This document shows positions 1 to 8,431 of a DNA stretch of 15,000 nucleotides, piece after piece (within the stretch, counting starts at the first letter, position 1; each line of letters begins with the position of its first letter). The stretch covers positions 55,001 to 70,000 of the forward strand of contig JAXCGZ010003810.1 in NCBI GenBank assembly GCA_037179515.1, read 5' to 3'. Under the pieces are notes generated by a model. That model did no database searches. It saw only the letters and a program-made list of their open reading frames with translations, and had not been told where the DNA came from. Origin of the DNA: Halocaridina rubra (Eukaryota; Arthropoda; Malacostraca; Decapoda; Atyidae). A program made the translations under genes and the position numbers.

Positions 1-27
1 TAATCATACTGAAAACAGCTCATTCTC

Positions 28-140
28 CTTTATGGTCAGATGTCCTTCCATACGCCAACCCTCTCCATTTATCTGGGCGTGAATCAGGGCTCGACTTTGA
101 GTCTCGCTCCCCCCGAAGGCTGAATTTTATCCATCCATAC
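28..140 (+). repeat. Remnant of a dispersed animal repeat
   Basis: The stretch contains TCAGATGTCCTTCCATACGC, then CAACCCTCTCCATTTATCTG, and ends in a C-rich block followed by a TTTTATCCATCC-like segment. From memory this resembles a dispersed repeat seen in many animal genomes (GGATGCCCTTCC..ACGCCAACCC..CATTTATCCGGG), but I cannot name the family. There is no reading frame of note. The window edge may cut the repeat. The assignment rests on recall alone and needs a repeat-library search. Confidence 0.35.
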
Positions 141-354
141 GATTTGTAATTTTTTTTTCGGTTATCCTACAACTATTATAGATCCTTTCCTTTTTCCATG
201 ACGCAATCAGGTACAAGACATTCGAAACACAGTTATCATTATCATCATCGTCCGTGTACTACTGACATTTCTACTTTATCGAAGCAAGCCATCTTCGTAT
301 TCAATAAAGCAAAATCGTGACTCCAGAAAAAAGAAGAAGAGGACCTCTCAAATC

Positions 355-562
355 TGACGTCATAACACCTAACCAAGCAACACACGTTTCAGATTTTTTT
401 TTTTTTTAAGAACAGAAAATGGAAAGAGTAAACCAATCAGAATTCAGAATATGACAGAAGAGAGATGATTCTAGCTTCCGAAAGGTATCTAGGTTATATA
501 TAAGGTTGAGAAACCTGGTATCTATGCAAGCTTGGTGTTTCTCTCTCTGAGAAAAGGTAATA
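355..562 (+). promoter_or_regulatory. Candidate promoter with CRE-like site, TATA box and splice donor
   Basis: A perfect palindromic CRE-type octamer TGACGTCA lies at 355-362. A TATA-like TATATATAAG lies at 495-504. About 50 bases further on is a donor-like AAAGGTAAT with the GT at 557-558. Together these could be a RNA polymerase II promoter with a short non-coding first exon, transcribed to the right. No downstream coding exon is visible, the DNA is AT-rich so a TATA match is cheap, and no clear initiator was found. This is a weak candidate. Confidence 0.2.
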
Positions 563-1055
563 TCGTCGTGTTTTGTAATTTGGAGTCGATTGCTAATGCT
601 AGAACATGTTGATGGAAAATGTAGACTTTTTGTGGCTAGGCTATGATAAATAATATTTTATTTTTATTTTTACTTTTAAGTATCGCTATTCGTTCCCATT
701 TGGGGATGGATTCAGATAGAGTGAAGCTGGGGAATTAAATCGTACAGTAGATAATTTAAGAGACTTTGGTTTCTAAGCGTACTAGTTTTTTCTGAGAAAT
801 AGTCATATCACTCATATTGTAAATTAGATAGTATTACTCTGTTAAGGTAAAAGATGAATTTCTTGTTGAAGATGATATCATACCATACATCATCTATTCC
901 AAGAATCTATGGTTACTAAAAGTAGCTTAACTTTTTTTTTCTTTTTTTTCTAGAAAATCGTCGTATCAAGTATTTTGTAAAGTGCTACAACATGACTTTA
1001 GGAAACTGTAAAATTCTTTCGGTGAAGCTATATAGCCATCCTTAATGATGAATAT
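510..1055 (+). repeat. Diverged direct duplication, two or three units
   Basis: The segment at about 528-650 is repeated at about 925-1055. Both contain, in the same order, AGCTT, a pyrimidine run, a TCT(G)AGAAAA block, a TCGTCGT block, TTTTGTAA, TGCTA(G/C)AACATG, GGAAA(A/C)TGTA and GTG(G/A)(C/A)GCTA-like sequence. A shorter third relative may start near 775 (TCTGAGAAATAG then ATTGTAAATTAG). Identity looks like roughly two thirds, with small indels. The function is unknown; it could be an old tandem duplication or two copies of an unnamed repeat. Confidence 0.5.
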
Positions 1056-1341
<286 letters not shown>

Positions 1342-1396
1342 TCATTCAGAAATGACACTATGCACTGGGTGTGACGAAAAGAAAAGAGAGAGAGAG

Positions 1397-1572
1397 CTTT
1401 TTTTGGGTCAATAAAACTATTTTAAACATTGACAAAACCGCGTACTAGAATAGACCGAACTCAAGTATATATAAATAACCAAGTCAGCATACATAAATAA
1501 ATAATATTTGTAGATTCAAACTTTTATTTTGCTAGGTGTTATATACTTATTTTCAACACTGGGACCGGTAAG
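1397..1572. other. Unassigned AT-rich spacer
   Basis: Short AT-rich spacer between the (CT)n array and the 3' end of retroelement A. Nothing recognisable is seen. Confidence 0.5.
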
Positions 1573-2821
1573 TAATAATAATAATCCTTTATTCCAATGT
1601 ACATTGGGTATTTAAATAAGATACATATATATTCCAGATAGACATCTGTGGTGTACGATATAGACATACTAAAACAAACAAATCATAAAGATGAGTGTAC
1701 CATTAAAATTTACAAGTAAAATCTTCCTTTAAGAGCAACTTCTTAAGATTATATTTAAAAGTATACACTGAACCAGCATTTTTTAGTTCTCTGGGAAGCT
1801 GATTATATAAATGAGGTCCACGAATGTTTATATCTCTTGAGCCAATATCAGTTTTAGACCTTCGTACTAATAAATCTTCCCCTTGACGGGTAGTTAACCC
1901 GGTAACTGAGCTTACTGTAGAAAAATTATACAAGCAATCCAGGAATATTGTTTCTTAGTATATTAAAAACAAAGGTACATATATCAAAAACATATTTATC
2001 TCTAATCTTTATCCATTCTAGATCTTTTAAAACAGGAGAGATGTGCTCGTATTTTCGTACATTGCCAACAGCCACTCGTGCTGCAAAGTTTTGTAACTTT
2101 TGTATTCTTTGTAATTGAGTCTTATTTGTACATCCCCAAACTTTGAGACAGTAATTAATTAAACTCATAGCTAAGGACTGGACAATTATTATACGAGTTG
2201 ATGTTTCAAATGAGTCTTTTACCCTATTTAGATATATTAGAGTACCCATTACTTTTTTATAAATTTCATCTATATGCATTTCAAAATTCATGTAACGGTC
2301 AAAATAGACACCTAGGTTCTTTACCGAGTTCATTGGCTTAATGATATTACCGTTAAAATTTATATGAAGATTGTCATCAACTTCTGATAATAATTGTCTG
2401 GATCCGATAAGAATAGATTGGGTTTTAGTTTCATTAAGTAACAGACCATTTATTAGAAAGTAACGTTTAGCCATATACAAAATTTCTTCTGCTCTACGAA
2501 TAATATTTTCTAAAATCATTAATTTCTCCTTCAATTAAGATTTGAGTATCGTCAGCATATTGAATGACATAACAGTTAGGTAAATATTTTACTAGATCGT
2601 TTACATATATTAGAAAAAGTATAGGTCCTAGGATCGATCCCTGAGGGACCCCAAACAATACCTTCTTGCGACTTGAGACTACATCTTTTATTCTGACTAA
2701 CTGGTAGCGGTTTTTTAAATAGTTCTCGAACCAGCTTGGGTCAATGTTCATTTTTTTGCATTTTTCAGGAGTATCAATGAATATTTCAGTCAAAAGATAC
2801 TGGCTTTGGTATTTTTTTATG

Positions 2822-2826
<5 letters not shown>
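1573..2826 (-). mobile_element. 5'-truncated CR1/L2-like LINE (family A)
   Basis: A non-LTR retrotransposon fragment read on the minus strand. It keeps the second half of the reverse transcriptase and the C-terminal domain. The 3' end carries a GGAATAAAGG polyadenylation-like motif followed by a short (ATT)n tail (AAT repeats on the plus strand at about 1573-1586). A short simple-repeat tail instead of poly(A) is typical of CR1/L2-type LINEs. The 5' end is truncated exactly where the (ATT)n array at 2827-2919 begins. No endonuclease or ORF1 is present. It is a dead-on-arrival copy with two later frameshifts. Confidence 0.85.
1703..2826 (-). pseudogene. Family A reverse transcriptase remnant, two frameshifts
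   Basis: The coding trace runs through three frames. Piece one (2826-2494) holds a PSWFENYLKNR segment, motif B GVPQGSILGP and the catalytic YADD box. Piece two (about 2534-1926) holds the thumb-like region with KNLGVYFD and YCLKVWGCTNK. Piece three (1933-1703) is the C-terminal end with RGPHLYNQLPRELKNA, the usual ending of CR1/L2-group proteins. A frameshift lies between 2494 and 2534, just after YADD, and another near 1930-1945. Motif A and everything upstream are missing. The first ~50 residues of the longest open frame are poly-isoleucine from the microsatellite, not protein. Known for the family: RNA-templated DNA synthesis at a nicked target. This copy cannot make the enzyme. Confidence 0.88.

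Positions 2827-2919
<93 letters not shown>
2827..2919. repeat. (ATT)n microsatellite
   Basis: About 31 uninterrupted ATT units, directly at the 5' truncation point of LINE family A. Confidence 0.98.
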
Positions 2920-3108
2920 GGGAGAGTAATTTTTGTAAAATAAGATCCAAAGTTCACAAAACTTCAAAGGAAACAATAATATATCTCTCCCAAGTTAAAA
3001 GGAAGGCAAGCATGTTTTTAACGAAATACTCGATGATGCTTTATAACATACCGGCCCAGGTCGTGAGGGCAGAATATTATCTCTGACATATTAATGTAGA
3101 AATTTTAA

Positions 3109-3126
3109 ATAATAATAATAAATATG

Positions 3127-3216
<90 letters not shown>

Positions 3217-3241
3217 TCATCATCATCATCATCATCATCAT
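3109..3241. repeat. (AAT)n then (ATC)n compound microsatellite
   Basis: AAT units run from 3109 to about 3215 with one ATATG interruption near the start, then switch to CAT/ATC units to 3241. The surrounding 2920-3372 is AT-rich unique-looking DNA with no gene. Confidence 0.97.
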
Positions 3242-3369
3242 AATGATGAAATACAAATTTCGTTTTTTTTTCCTGTTGTGCAGTTTTGATGTAAGAGTGA
3301 ATTAAAAATTACGACTTCAGATATGACTGACTACCATAAATATACTCTCATCAAAAACTTGGAAAAAAA

Positions 3370-3470
<101 letters not shown>

Positions 3471-3708
3471 TGCAAATAAATAAATCTTTTGCGAAAGGCA
3501 GTATTAAAAATATATAAATAAATGCGAAAATTAATTAAAATACCCAAAGGTTCTTGATAAAATATCGAAAAAATAGTAATACCACAAAAAGTATGTATAA
3601 ACACAGTGTAAAGAAGTTAATATCATTAATATAAAAAATAAGTTATTGAAAACTAATACATATATATGTATAATAGTAACTGCTCTTGGGAAAATCACTT
3701 TAAAAACA

Positions 3709-3764
3709 CACATACACACACGCACGCTAGCACGCACCCACACACACGCGCACATACACACCCA

Positions 3765-3849
<85 letters not shown>
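3709..3849. repeat. Compound CA / poly(A) / CA microsatellite
   Basis: A degenerate CA-rich stretch (3709-3765, with CGCACG and CACCCA variants) is followed by 34 consecutive A (3766-3799) and then a pure (AC)n array to 3849. The poly(A) between two CA arrays could be the tail of a retroposed sequence, but no body is recognisable on either side. Confidence 0.95.
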
Positions 3850-3850
<1 letters not shown>

Positions 3851-4385
3851 GAAGGGTTGGGATTTTATCTATTAAGAACGAATCCTTGAGGAAGTTTTGC
3901 ATTTCAGCAGTAATACATCGCTAGCCATAAATTAAAAAAAAATTATATATATATTAGATTTGAAGAAACCTTGGAAGATCTTTTCTACCACACACTGTCA
4001 ACGTGAAACTGACATTTGTTTACCTTCTTGAATATGTGGCAATGCCCCCAGTGATGGGTCGGTCTATTTGCCTGAAGGAAATTTTTCTTGCCAACCTTTC
4101 TTGAGCAACGAGTTTTGTCATCTCCGACCACGCAGTAAAACTATGATGCTATTTGTCTTTCACGCCGGGGGGGGGGGGGGGGAATTTCCACGCCCGAGTT
4201 CCTTGCGTGTCTAAAGAGCCTACTAAAAGGGATAAGGGAGCGTGGTACTTGTAATTCCCTTTTTTACATATATATTTTTTTCTTTGTTACAAAACAGCTG
4301 ATCGAAAGTGAAGATGTGCAGGGTATGTTAAAGTCTTACGAATTCAATTTTTCTTTACAGTTCTGGCCACTCTGCTCATTTCAAT
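3850..4385. other. Gene-less stretch with a G16 tract
   Basis: No gene, RNA or known repeat is recognised. The notable feature is 16 consecutive G at 4167-4182, preceded by CACGCC. The rest has ordinary mixed composition. Confidence 0.5.
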
Positions 4386-4470
4386 GGGATATTGTGATTA
4401 CCTAATTGTGTTTACGGGAAAGAGCCCAAAGCTCGTATCTTCCCGTCTCCTCATCGGTTCCATTTTATAC

Positions 4471-4854
4471 TTAGTGATACTTATCATACCTGTCCTTAAA
4501 ACTATGGATTGAGATAGCATTAACTACCTCCTCGCTTAGCCAATTCCAATTATCAACTACTCTTACACTGAAAAAGTATTTTCTTACATCCTGCAAAGAA
4601 GTTTTCTTACGAAGCTTCAAATTATGACCTCTAGTTCTAGAGCCAGCCATATCAAAATATCGATCCCTATCCACTCTAGCATAACCATGAAGGAATTTAA
4701 AGACTGTCACCATATACCCCCTCACTCTTCTAGCTTCGAGTGATGGTAAGTCTAATTCCCTCAGCCTCTCACCATAACTGAGATTGCGTATTTCTGGCAC
4801 CAGTTTCGTGGCATGTCTTTGAACTTTTTCAAGCTTAGCTATGTGCTTTTTCAA
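4471..4854 (-). pseudogene. LINE ORF2 C-terminal domain
   Basis: 127 residues, the C-terminal end of ORF2, shifted by one frame from the RT core. It shows LEKVQRHATKLVPEIRNLSY, ERLRELDLPSLEARRVRG, SRTRGHNLKL and a FFSVRVVDNWNWLSEEVVNA block near the end. This is the ending characteristic of CR1/L2-group LINEs, whose usual form is WN.LP.EVV; Pro is Ser here. The apparent start codon is incidental: in an intact element this would be continuous with the RT. The 3' UTR that follows is short and is shared with the neighbouring copy. Confidence 0.88.
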
Positions 4855-5726
4855 GTGCGGATTCCAAAAGGGGCTGCATATTCGAGTTTTGGCCTCACAT
4901 AGGTTACATAAATATTTCTGAACATTTCCTTGTCCATATGCCTGAAGGCTACCCTTACATTTGATAAGAATGCATATGCTGCCCTTACTATGCCATTTAT
5001 ATGTATTTCTGGAGACAAATCTGCCAGTATGTTTACTCCTAGATCTCTCTCATTTTCTGTCTCTTGAAGTTGTACTCCAGCCACCGAGTAGTCAAGCTTG
5101 GGCCTTCTTGCACTTGTACCCATTCTCATTACCTTACATTTTGAAGTATTGAATTTCATTAGCCACTTTTCTGACCACTCATGCAGATTATTTAAGTCCT
5201 CCTGAAGTTCTCTACCATTGTTCTCGTTTTTTACTTTCTTCACAATCTTTGCATCATCTGCAAACATATTCATGAATGAATTTACAGACTCTGGTAGGTC
5301 ATTTACATATACAAGGAACAAAAGTGGCCCTAAAACTGAACCCTGTGGAACTCCACTACTAACTCTTCTCCATTCAGACACTGAGTGTCTTACTCTAACC
5401 CTCTGTTCCCTTCCTTCTAAGTAAGTTTTTATCCATTCCAAAACATTTCCACCTATTCTAGCCATTGATTGCAGCTTCCTAATAAGTCTCCCATGTGGAA
5501 CAGTGTCAAACGCTTTCTGGAAGTCTAGGAATATGCAATCTGCCCAGCCTTCTCTTTCCTGTAAGATTTGGCTTACCTCATCATAAAATTCTAATAAGTT
5601 TGTTACTGTTGATCTACCTTCTCTGAAGCCATGTTGCCTCACTGACAAAAAGTTGAAGGATTCCAAGTGAAGAGAGATATGTTTCCTTAGTAGTTTCTCC
5701 ATAACTTTGCAAACTATGCTGGTCAA
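4851..5726 (-). pseudogene. LINE ORF2 central part: reverse transcriptase core
   Basis: 291 residues in the same frame as the endonuclease piece; only the TAG at 5760-5762 separates them, and the intervening codons read as RT. Seen in order: QHGFREGRST (31-40), motif A FLDFQKAFDTV (66-76, Asp68 and Asp73), TYLEGREQRV (101-110), motif B SSGVPQGSVLGPLLF (123-137), catalytic FADD (155-158), the motif D-like EKWLMKFNTSKCKV and a NERDLGV segment. All catalytic aspartates are present, so the enzyme core looks intact apart from the upstream stop. The frame ends abruptly in a FGIRT stop, because one T is missing from a T-run at about 4865-4868; similarity resumes one frame over. It belongs to the CR1/L2 group of the Jockey superfamily. 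Confidence 0.88.
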
Positions 5727-5759
5727 GGAAACTGGTCTATAGTTCAGAGCCGTATCCCT

Positions 5760-7292
5760 CTATCCCTTTTTGAAGATAGGTATCACATTTGCTTGTTTCC
5801 AGCATCTTGGAATCTCCCCTGACTCCAGTGACTTTTTAAATATGATACTTAGTGCCACTGATATTGAGTTTGCGCATTTTTTAAGCACATGAGGGGATAT
5901 GTCATCAGGACCTGTAGCTTTATGAACATCTAAATCCATCAGCGCTTTGCATACCTCTGTGGCTGTAAGGTTGATGTTCTCTAATACCGGCCCTTGAGCT
6001 TCTATCACTGCAATCTCAGGGGGTGGGGTATTTTCTACTGTAAATACTGACTGAAACTCCTTGTTCAATTCTTTGCAGATCTCTTCATCCGTCTCAGTGA
6101 TGCTTCCATCCGCTCTCTTTAGCCTTAAAACCTGTTCTTTTACCTTCAGTTTTCCTCTGATAAAGCTGTGGAAAAGCTTGGGATTTTCTTTAGCCTTCCT
6201 GGTGATGTCCCTCTCATAATCTCTCTCTGCCTCTCTCCTTTTACTTAGGTAGTTATTTCTTGCTCTTTTGTAGGTTTGCCAGGCATTTATGTTTTTTCTC
6301 CTCCTATACATTTTCCAGCATTTGTCTCTCCACTCCTTAGCTCTTTTACACCCATTATCGAACCATTTCTCTCTGGCATGAATTACATCTACTTTGGTGA
6401 CAGGTATGCAGCAATCTACTATCTTCCCATACTTCTCACAAAAGATGTCATACATTTCTTGTACAGATTTGTTGTAAAATAATGTTCTCCAGTCAAGAAC
6501 TGCAAAAAGCTCATTCATTTTGATGTAATCTCCTTTCGGATAGTTCCTCCTCATGTCCTCAGTGCCTCTACTCTCAGGAAGAATATCTTCAATGATATAC
6601 TCCATCAACAACACACAGTGGTCACTCTTTCCAATTGGTGGTACATACTCAATTTTTTCAATATCCAACACATTATCTGTCAACACTATATCAAGTAGTG
6701 ATGGCTCATCCCCACCCCTGGCCCTTGTTGGTTCCATTACATGTTGGTGTAGGAAATTCCCTTGTACGCAATCTAGGAATCTTGCCCCGAATGAGTCCTC
6801 ACCACTGTGTGGGTCAAGATTTATCCAATCTATCTCTTTATGATTGAAGTCTCCCATAATCAAAATCCTACATTTTTTTTCCCGTGCCATGTTAACAACT
6901 GAGTTTATGACTTCAATAGTACCTATATGACTTTCCTCATAAACTTCAGGGCTATTTTGGTTCCTTGGTGGGTTGTATACAACAGTTATTATAATGCTCT
7001 CTGACCCAGTATTTATGTGAGCAACAAGAAATTCCTTGAACTCACTTTCTATAGCCAAGTTTATTTCTTCAACTTGAATCCTTTCACTTATGAGCAGTGC
7101 TATCCCTCCACCAGTCCTCTCAGATCTTTCAACCCTTAGTATTCTGAAGCCCTTAGGAAAAACTGTGACACTGTTTAAGTCCTCACTCAACTTAGTCTCT
7201 GTAATTGCTACTATATCTGCCTTACTGTTGTGAATCCTATCTTTCAATTCTACTGCCTTACCAGCTAATCCATCAGCATTTGTGTATAACAA
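5760..7292 (-). CDS. LINE ORF2 N-terminal part: APE endonuclease and start of RT
   Basis: 510 residues from 7292, where the first codon is TTG. No in-frame ATG precedes it and the frame is open back to about 7385, so it probably continues from ORF1 by frameshift or reinitiation. Residues ~3-228 form an apurinic-type endonuclease with all expected catalytic blocks: YTNADGL (Asn5), ITETK (Glu32), VVYNPPR (Tyr106), GDFN (Asp148, Asn150), DIVLTD (201-206) and SDH (223-225). It would nick target DNA to start target-primed reverse transcription. A basic linker follows (REKWFDNG, MYRRRKN). The RT domain begins with HKATGPDDISPHVLKKC and IPRCWKQANVIPIFKKG. Translation stops at TAG 5760-5762, but homology continues in the same frame in the next piece, so this is a premature stop. 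Confidence 0.88.
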   Translation of the reverse strand: MLYTNADGLAGKAVELKDRIHNSKADIVAITETKLSEDLNSVTVFPKGFRILRVERSERTGGGIALLISERIQVEEINLAIESEFKEFLVAHINTGSESIIITVVYNPPRNQNSPEVYEESHIGTIEVINSVVNMAREKKCRILIMGDFNHKEIDWINLDPHSGEDSFGARFLDCVQGNFLHQHVMEPTRARGGDEPSLLDIVLTDNVLDIEKIEYVPPIGKSDHCVLLMEYIIEDILPESRGTEDMRRNYPKGDYIKMNELFAVLDWRTLFYNKSVQEMYDIFCEKYGKIVDCCIPVTKVDVIHAREKWFDNGCKRAKEWRDKCWKMYRRRKNINAWQTYKRARNNYLSKRREAERDYERDITRKAKENPKLFHSFIRGKLKVKEQVLRLKRADGSITETDEEICKELNKEFQSVFTVENTPPPEIAVIEAQGPVLENINLTATEVCKALMDLDVHKATGPDDISPHVLKKCANSISVALSIIFKKSLESGEIPRCWKQANVIPIFKKG

Positions 7293-7294
7293 TC

Positions 7295-8431
7295 TTAATG
7301 AGGTCCCATCCCCTGATCTTCTGTCATTATCTTCTTTATCTCCCCTTTGTCTGGAAGAACTCTGTAATGAAAATTTTTCTTCTCTTCTTCATTTCTTTCA
7401 TCATTTAACCTTCTTGCCTCTTGCAACAAGTTTTTGATCTTTCCCATCTCTTCCTGTGTTCTGTATCGTCTAATGAACACTTCTTTGAATTCTTGAAGGT
7501 CTTTTAGACTTTTTTTTCTCAACAATATTTCCCTACATGTTTCCCCTCTCTCAAAGGTTACTTTTGTTGGTCTCGGCTTTCCTTCCCTCGAGTATTTACC
7601 TAGTTGGTGTATGTTTACAATATCCTCAGGACCACATACTACTCCAAGCTTTCTTATCAGGTCTACAACCCTAGCTTTATTTTCTTCAAGTCTCCCCTGC
7701 CATGTTGGCTCCTGGGATTCGCTTATGCCTGAGATTACCACTGTCTTCTCCTTATCAAGTGCCTGTCTGATGAGTGGGTTTGCCCTTTCCATCACAACGT
7801 CTTTCATTTTTTCGATTACTGTCTCTTTATAGTCAACTGTTTGTATGTTTTCCAGTGCCACCACCTTTACAGCCTCTTTTACTGCCACATTCCCCTTTAG
7901 TGCATCAGCAAAGGAAGTTTTCATGGCATCATTTTCCATATTCAGCTCCTGGAACTCTTTTCTGAACTGTTCAATGTTTTCCTTAATCTGGACATTCCAA
8001 GCAGCAATCTCGTCTCTCTCAGAAGAGAGCAGTGAACTAACATCTAATTCCTTTAGGTTGTCATTCAGCTGTTTGTTTTTATCTTCTTGTTTAGAAATTC
8101 TAGATTCTAGTTGACTCTTTTCCCCTTCCAGCTTCTTTATTCTTTTTTCTAGTTCCTTTCTCTCCTGCCCTTGTGCTTTATTTGCTTCCTCCAAAGATCT
8201 TATTTGCTCTCTGAGTGTTTCATTCTCTTTCATTTCTCCATCCATATTCCGAATTTTTTCATCAAGGCTTATAACCATTGCCTGTAAATTCTTGATTTTC
8301 TGTTTAAGTCTCCTAATGGCTACCTCTCCTACCGACCCATGGATGGGGGAGGTTTGGGACAGAGATGGCCCAACTGTGCTCAAGGGCAAGAGCCATGTGC
8401 TCGTAACTCCCCGTCTCCTAGTTGGCTTCAT
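7295..8431 (-). CDS. LINE ORF1 protein, coiled coil plus RNA-binding-like domain
   Basis: A 378-residue intact frame. Residues ~1-24 are translated from the 3' UTR of the upstream family B fragment, so the start is chimeric; the next in-frame ATG is residue 52. Residues ~38-130 are a Lys/Glu-rich heptad region (EMKENETLREQIRSLEEANK and onward), a strong coiled-coil candidate for ORF1 multimerisation. Residues ~230-325 look like the RNA-recognition-like domain of LINE ORF1 proteins: a VVISGI strand, a helix around RLEENKARVVDLIRKLG, KPRPTKVTF, and EFKEVFIRRYRTQEE. Residues ~325-352 are a basic helix. The known family role is to bind and package element RNA as a chaperone. The stop codon TAA (7295-7297) lies inside the frame of ORF2, which is open ~90 bases further upstream. 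Confidence 0.8.
   Translation of the reverse strand: MKPTRRRGVTSTWLLPLSTVGPSLSQTSPIHGSVGEVAIRRLKQKIKNLQAMVISLDEKIRNMDGEMKENETLREQIRSLEEANKAQGQERKELEKRIKKLEGEKSQLESRISKQEDKNKQLNDNLKELDVSSLLSSERDEIAAWNVQIKENIEQFRKEFQELNMENDAMKTSFADALKGNVAVKEAVKVVALENIQTVDYKETVIEKMKDVVMERANPLIRQALDKEKTVVISGISESQEPTWQGRLEENKARVVDLIRKLGVVCGPEDIVNIHQLGKYSREGKPRPTKVTFERGETCREILLRKKSLKDLQEFKEVFIRRYRTQEEMGKIKNLLQEARRLNDERNEEEKKNFHYRVLPDKGEIKKIMTEDQGMGPH
7370..7376 (-). promoter_or_regulatory. Candidate -1 frameshift heptamer at ORF1/ORF2 overlap
   Basis: On the minus strand the ORF1 frame reads A AAT TTT, which fits the X XXY YYZ slippery pattern. ORF2 lies in the -1 frame, which becomes open only about 15 bases before this heptamer and stays open through the ORF1 stop into the endonuclease. 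ORF2 has no ATG near its beginning. Position, direction and pattern agree with programmed -1 frameshifting, but A-rich codons make such a match easy. Reinitiation at the ORF1 stop is the main alternative. No downstream pseudoknot was demonstrated. Confidence 0.3.

Larger units (their letters stand above)
4386..8360 (-). mobile_element. Near-complete CR1/L2-type LINE (family B, copy 1)
   Basis: About 4 kb on the minus strand with the standard two-ORF layout: ORF1 (8431-7295), then ORF2 with endonuclease, reverse transcriptase and C-terminal domain (7292-4471), then a 3' UTR of under 100 bases. The right edge is placed at about 8360, where similarity to the 3' end of the neighbouring copy stops. 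The left edge is placed near 4386 because the 3' UTRs of the two copies agree that far (GGCTCTT.CCC, CACA.TT.GG). No poly(A) tail is seen, as expected for CR1/L2. Only two lesions break ORF2, so the insertion looks young. The element is probably 5'-truncated within or just before ORF1, because no 5' UTR is visible. Confidence 0.85.

Noticed and set aside
3766..3799. A34 tract as the poly(A) tail of a retroposed gene
   Set aside because: No transcript-like or element-like body is recognisable on the left side, and it is embedded between CA arrays.
4167..4182. G16 tract as a G-quadruplex regulator
   Set aside because: A lone homopolymer G run with no nearby gene offers no support for a regulatory role, and such runs are prone to sequencing error.
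5218..8114. Plus-strand open frames inside the family B LINE
   Set aside because: They are antisense shadows of the clearly coding minus-strand ORF1 and ORF2.
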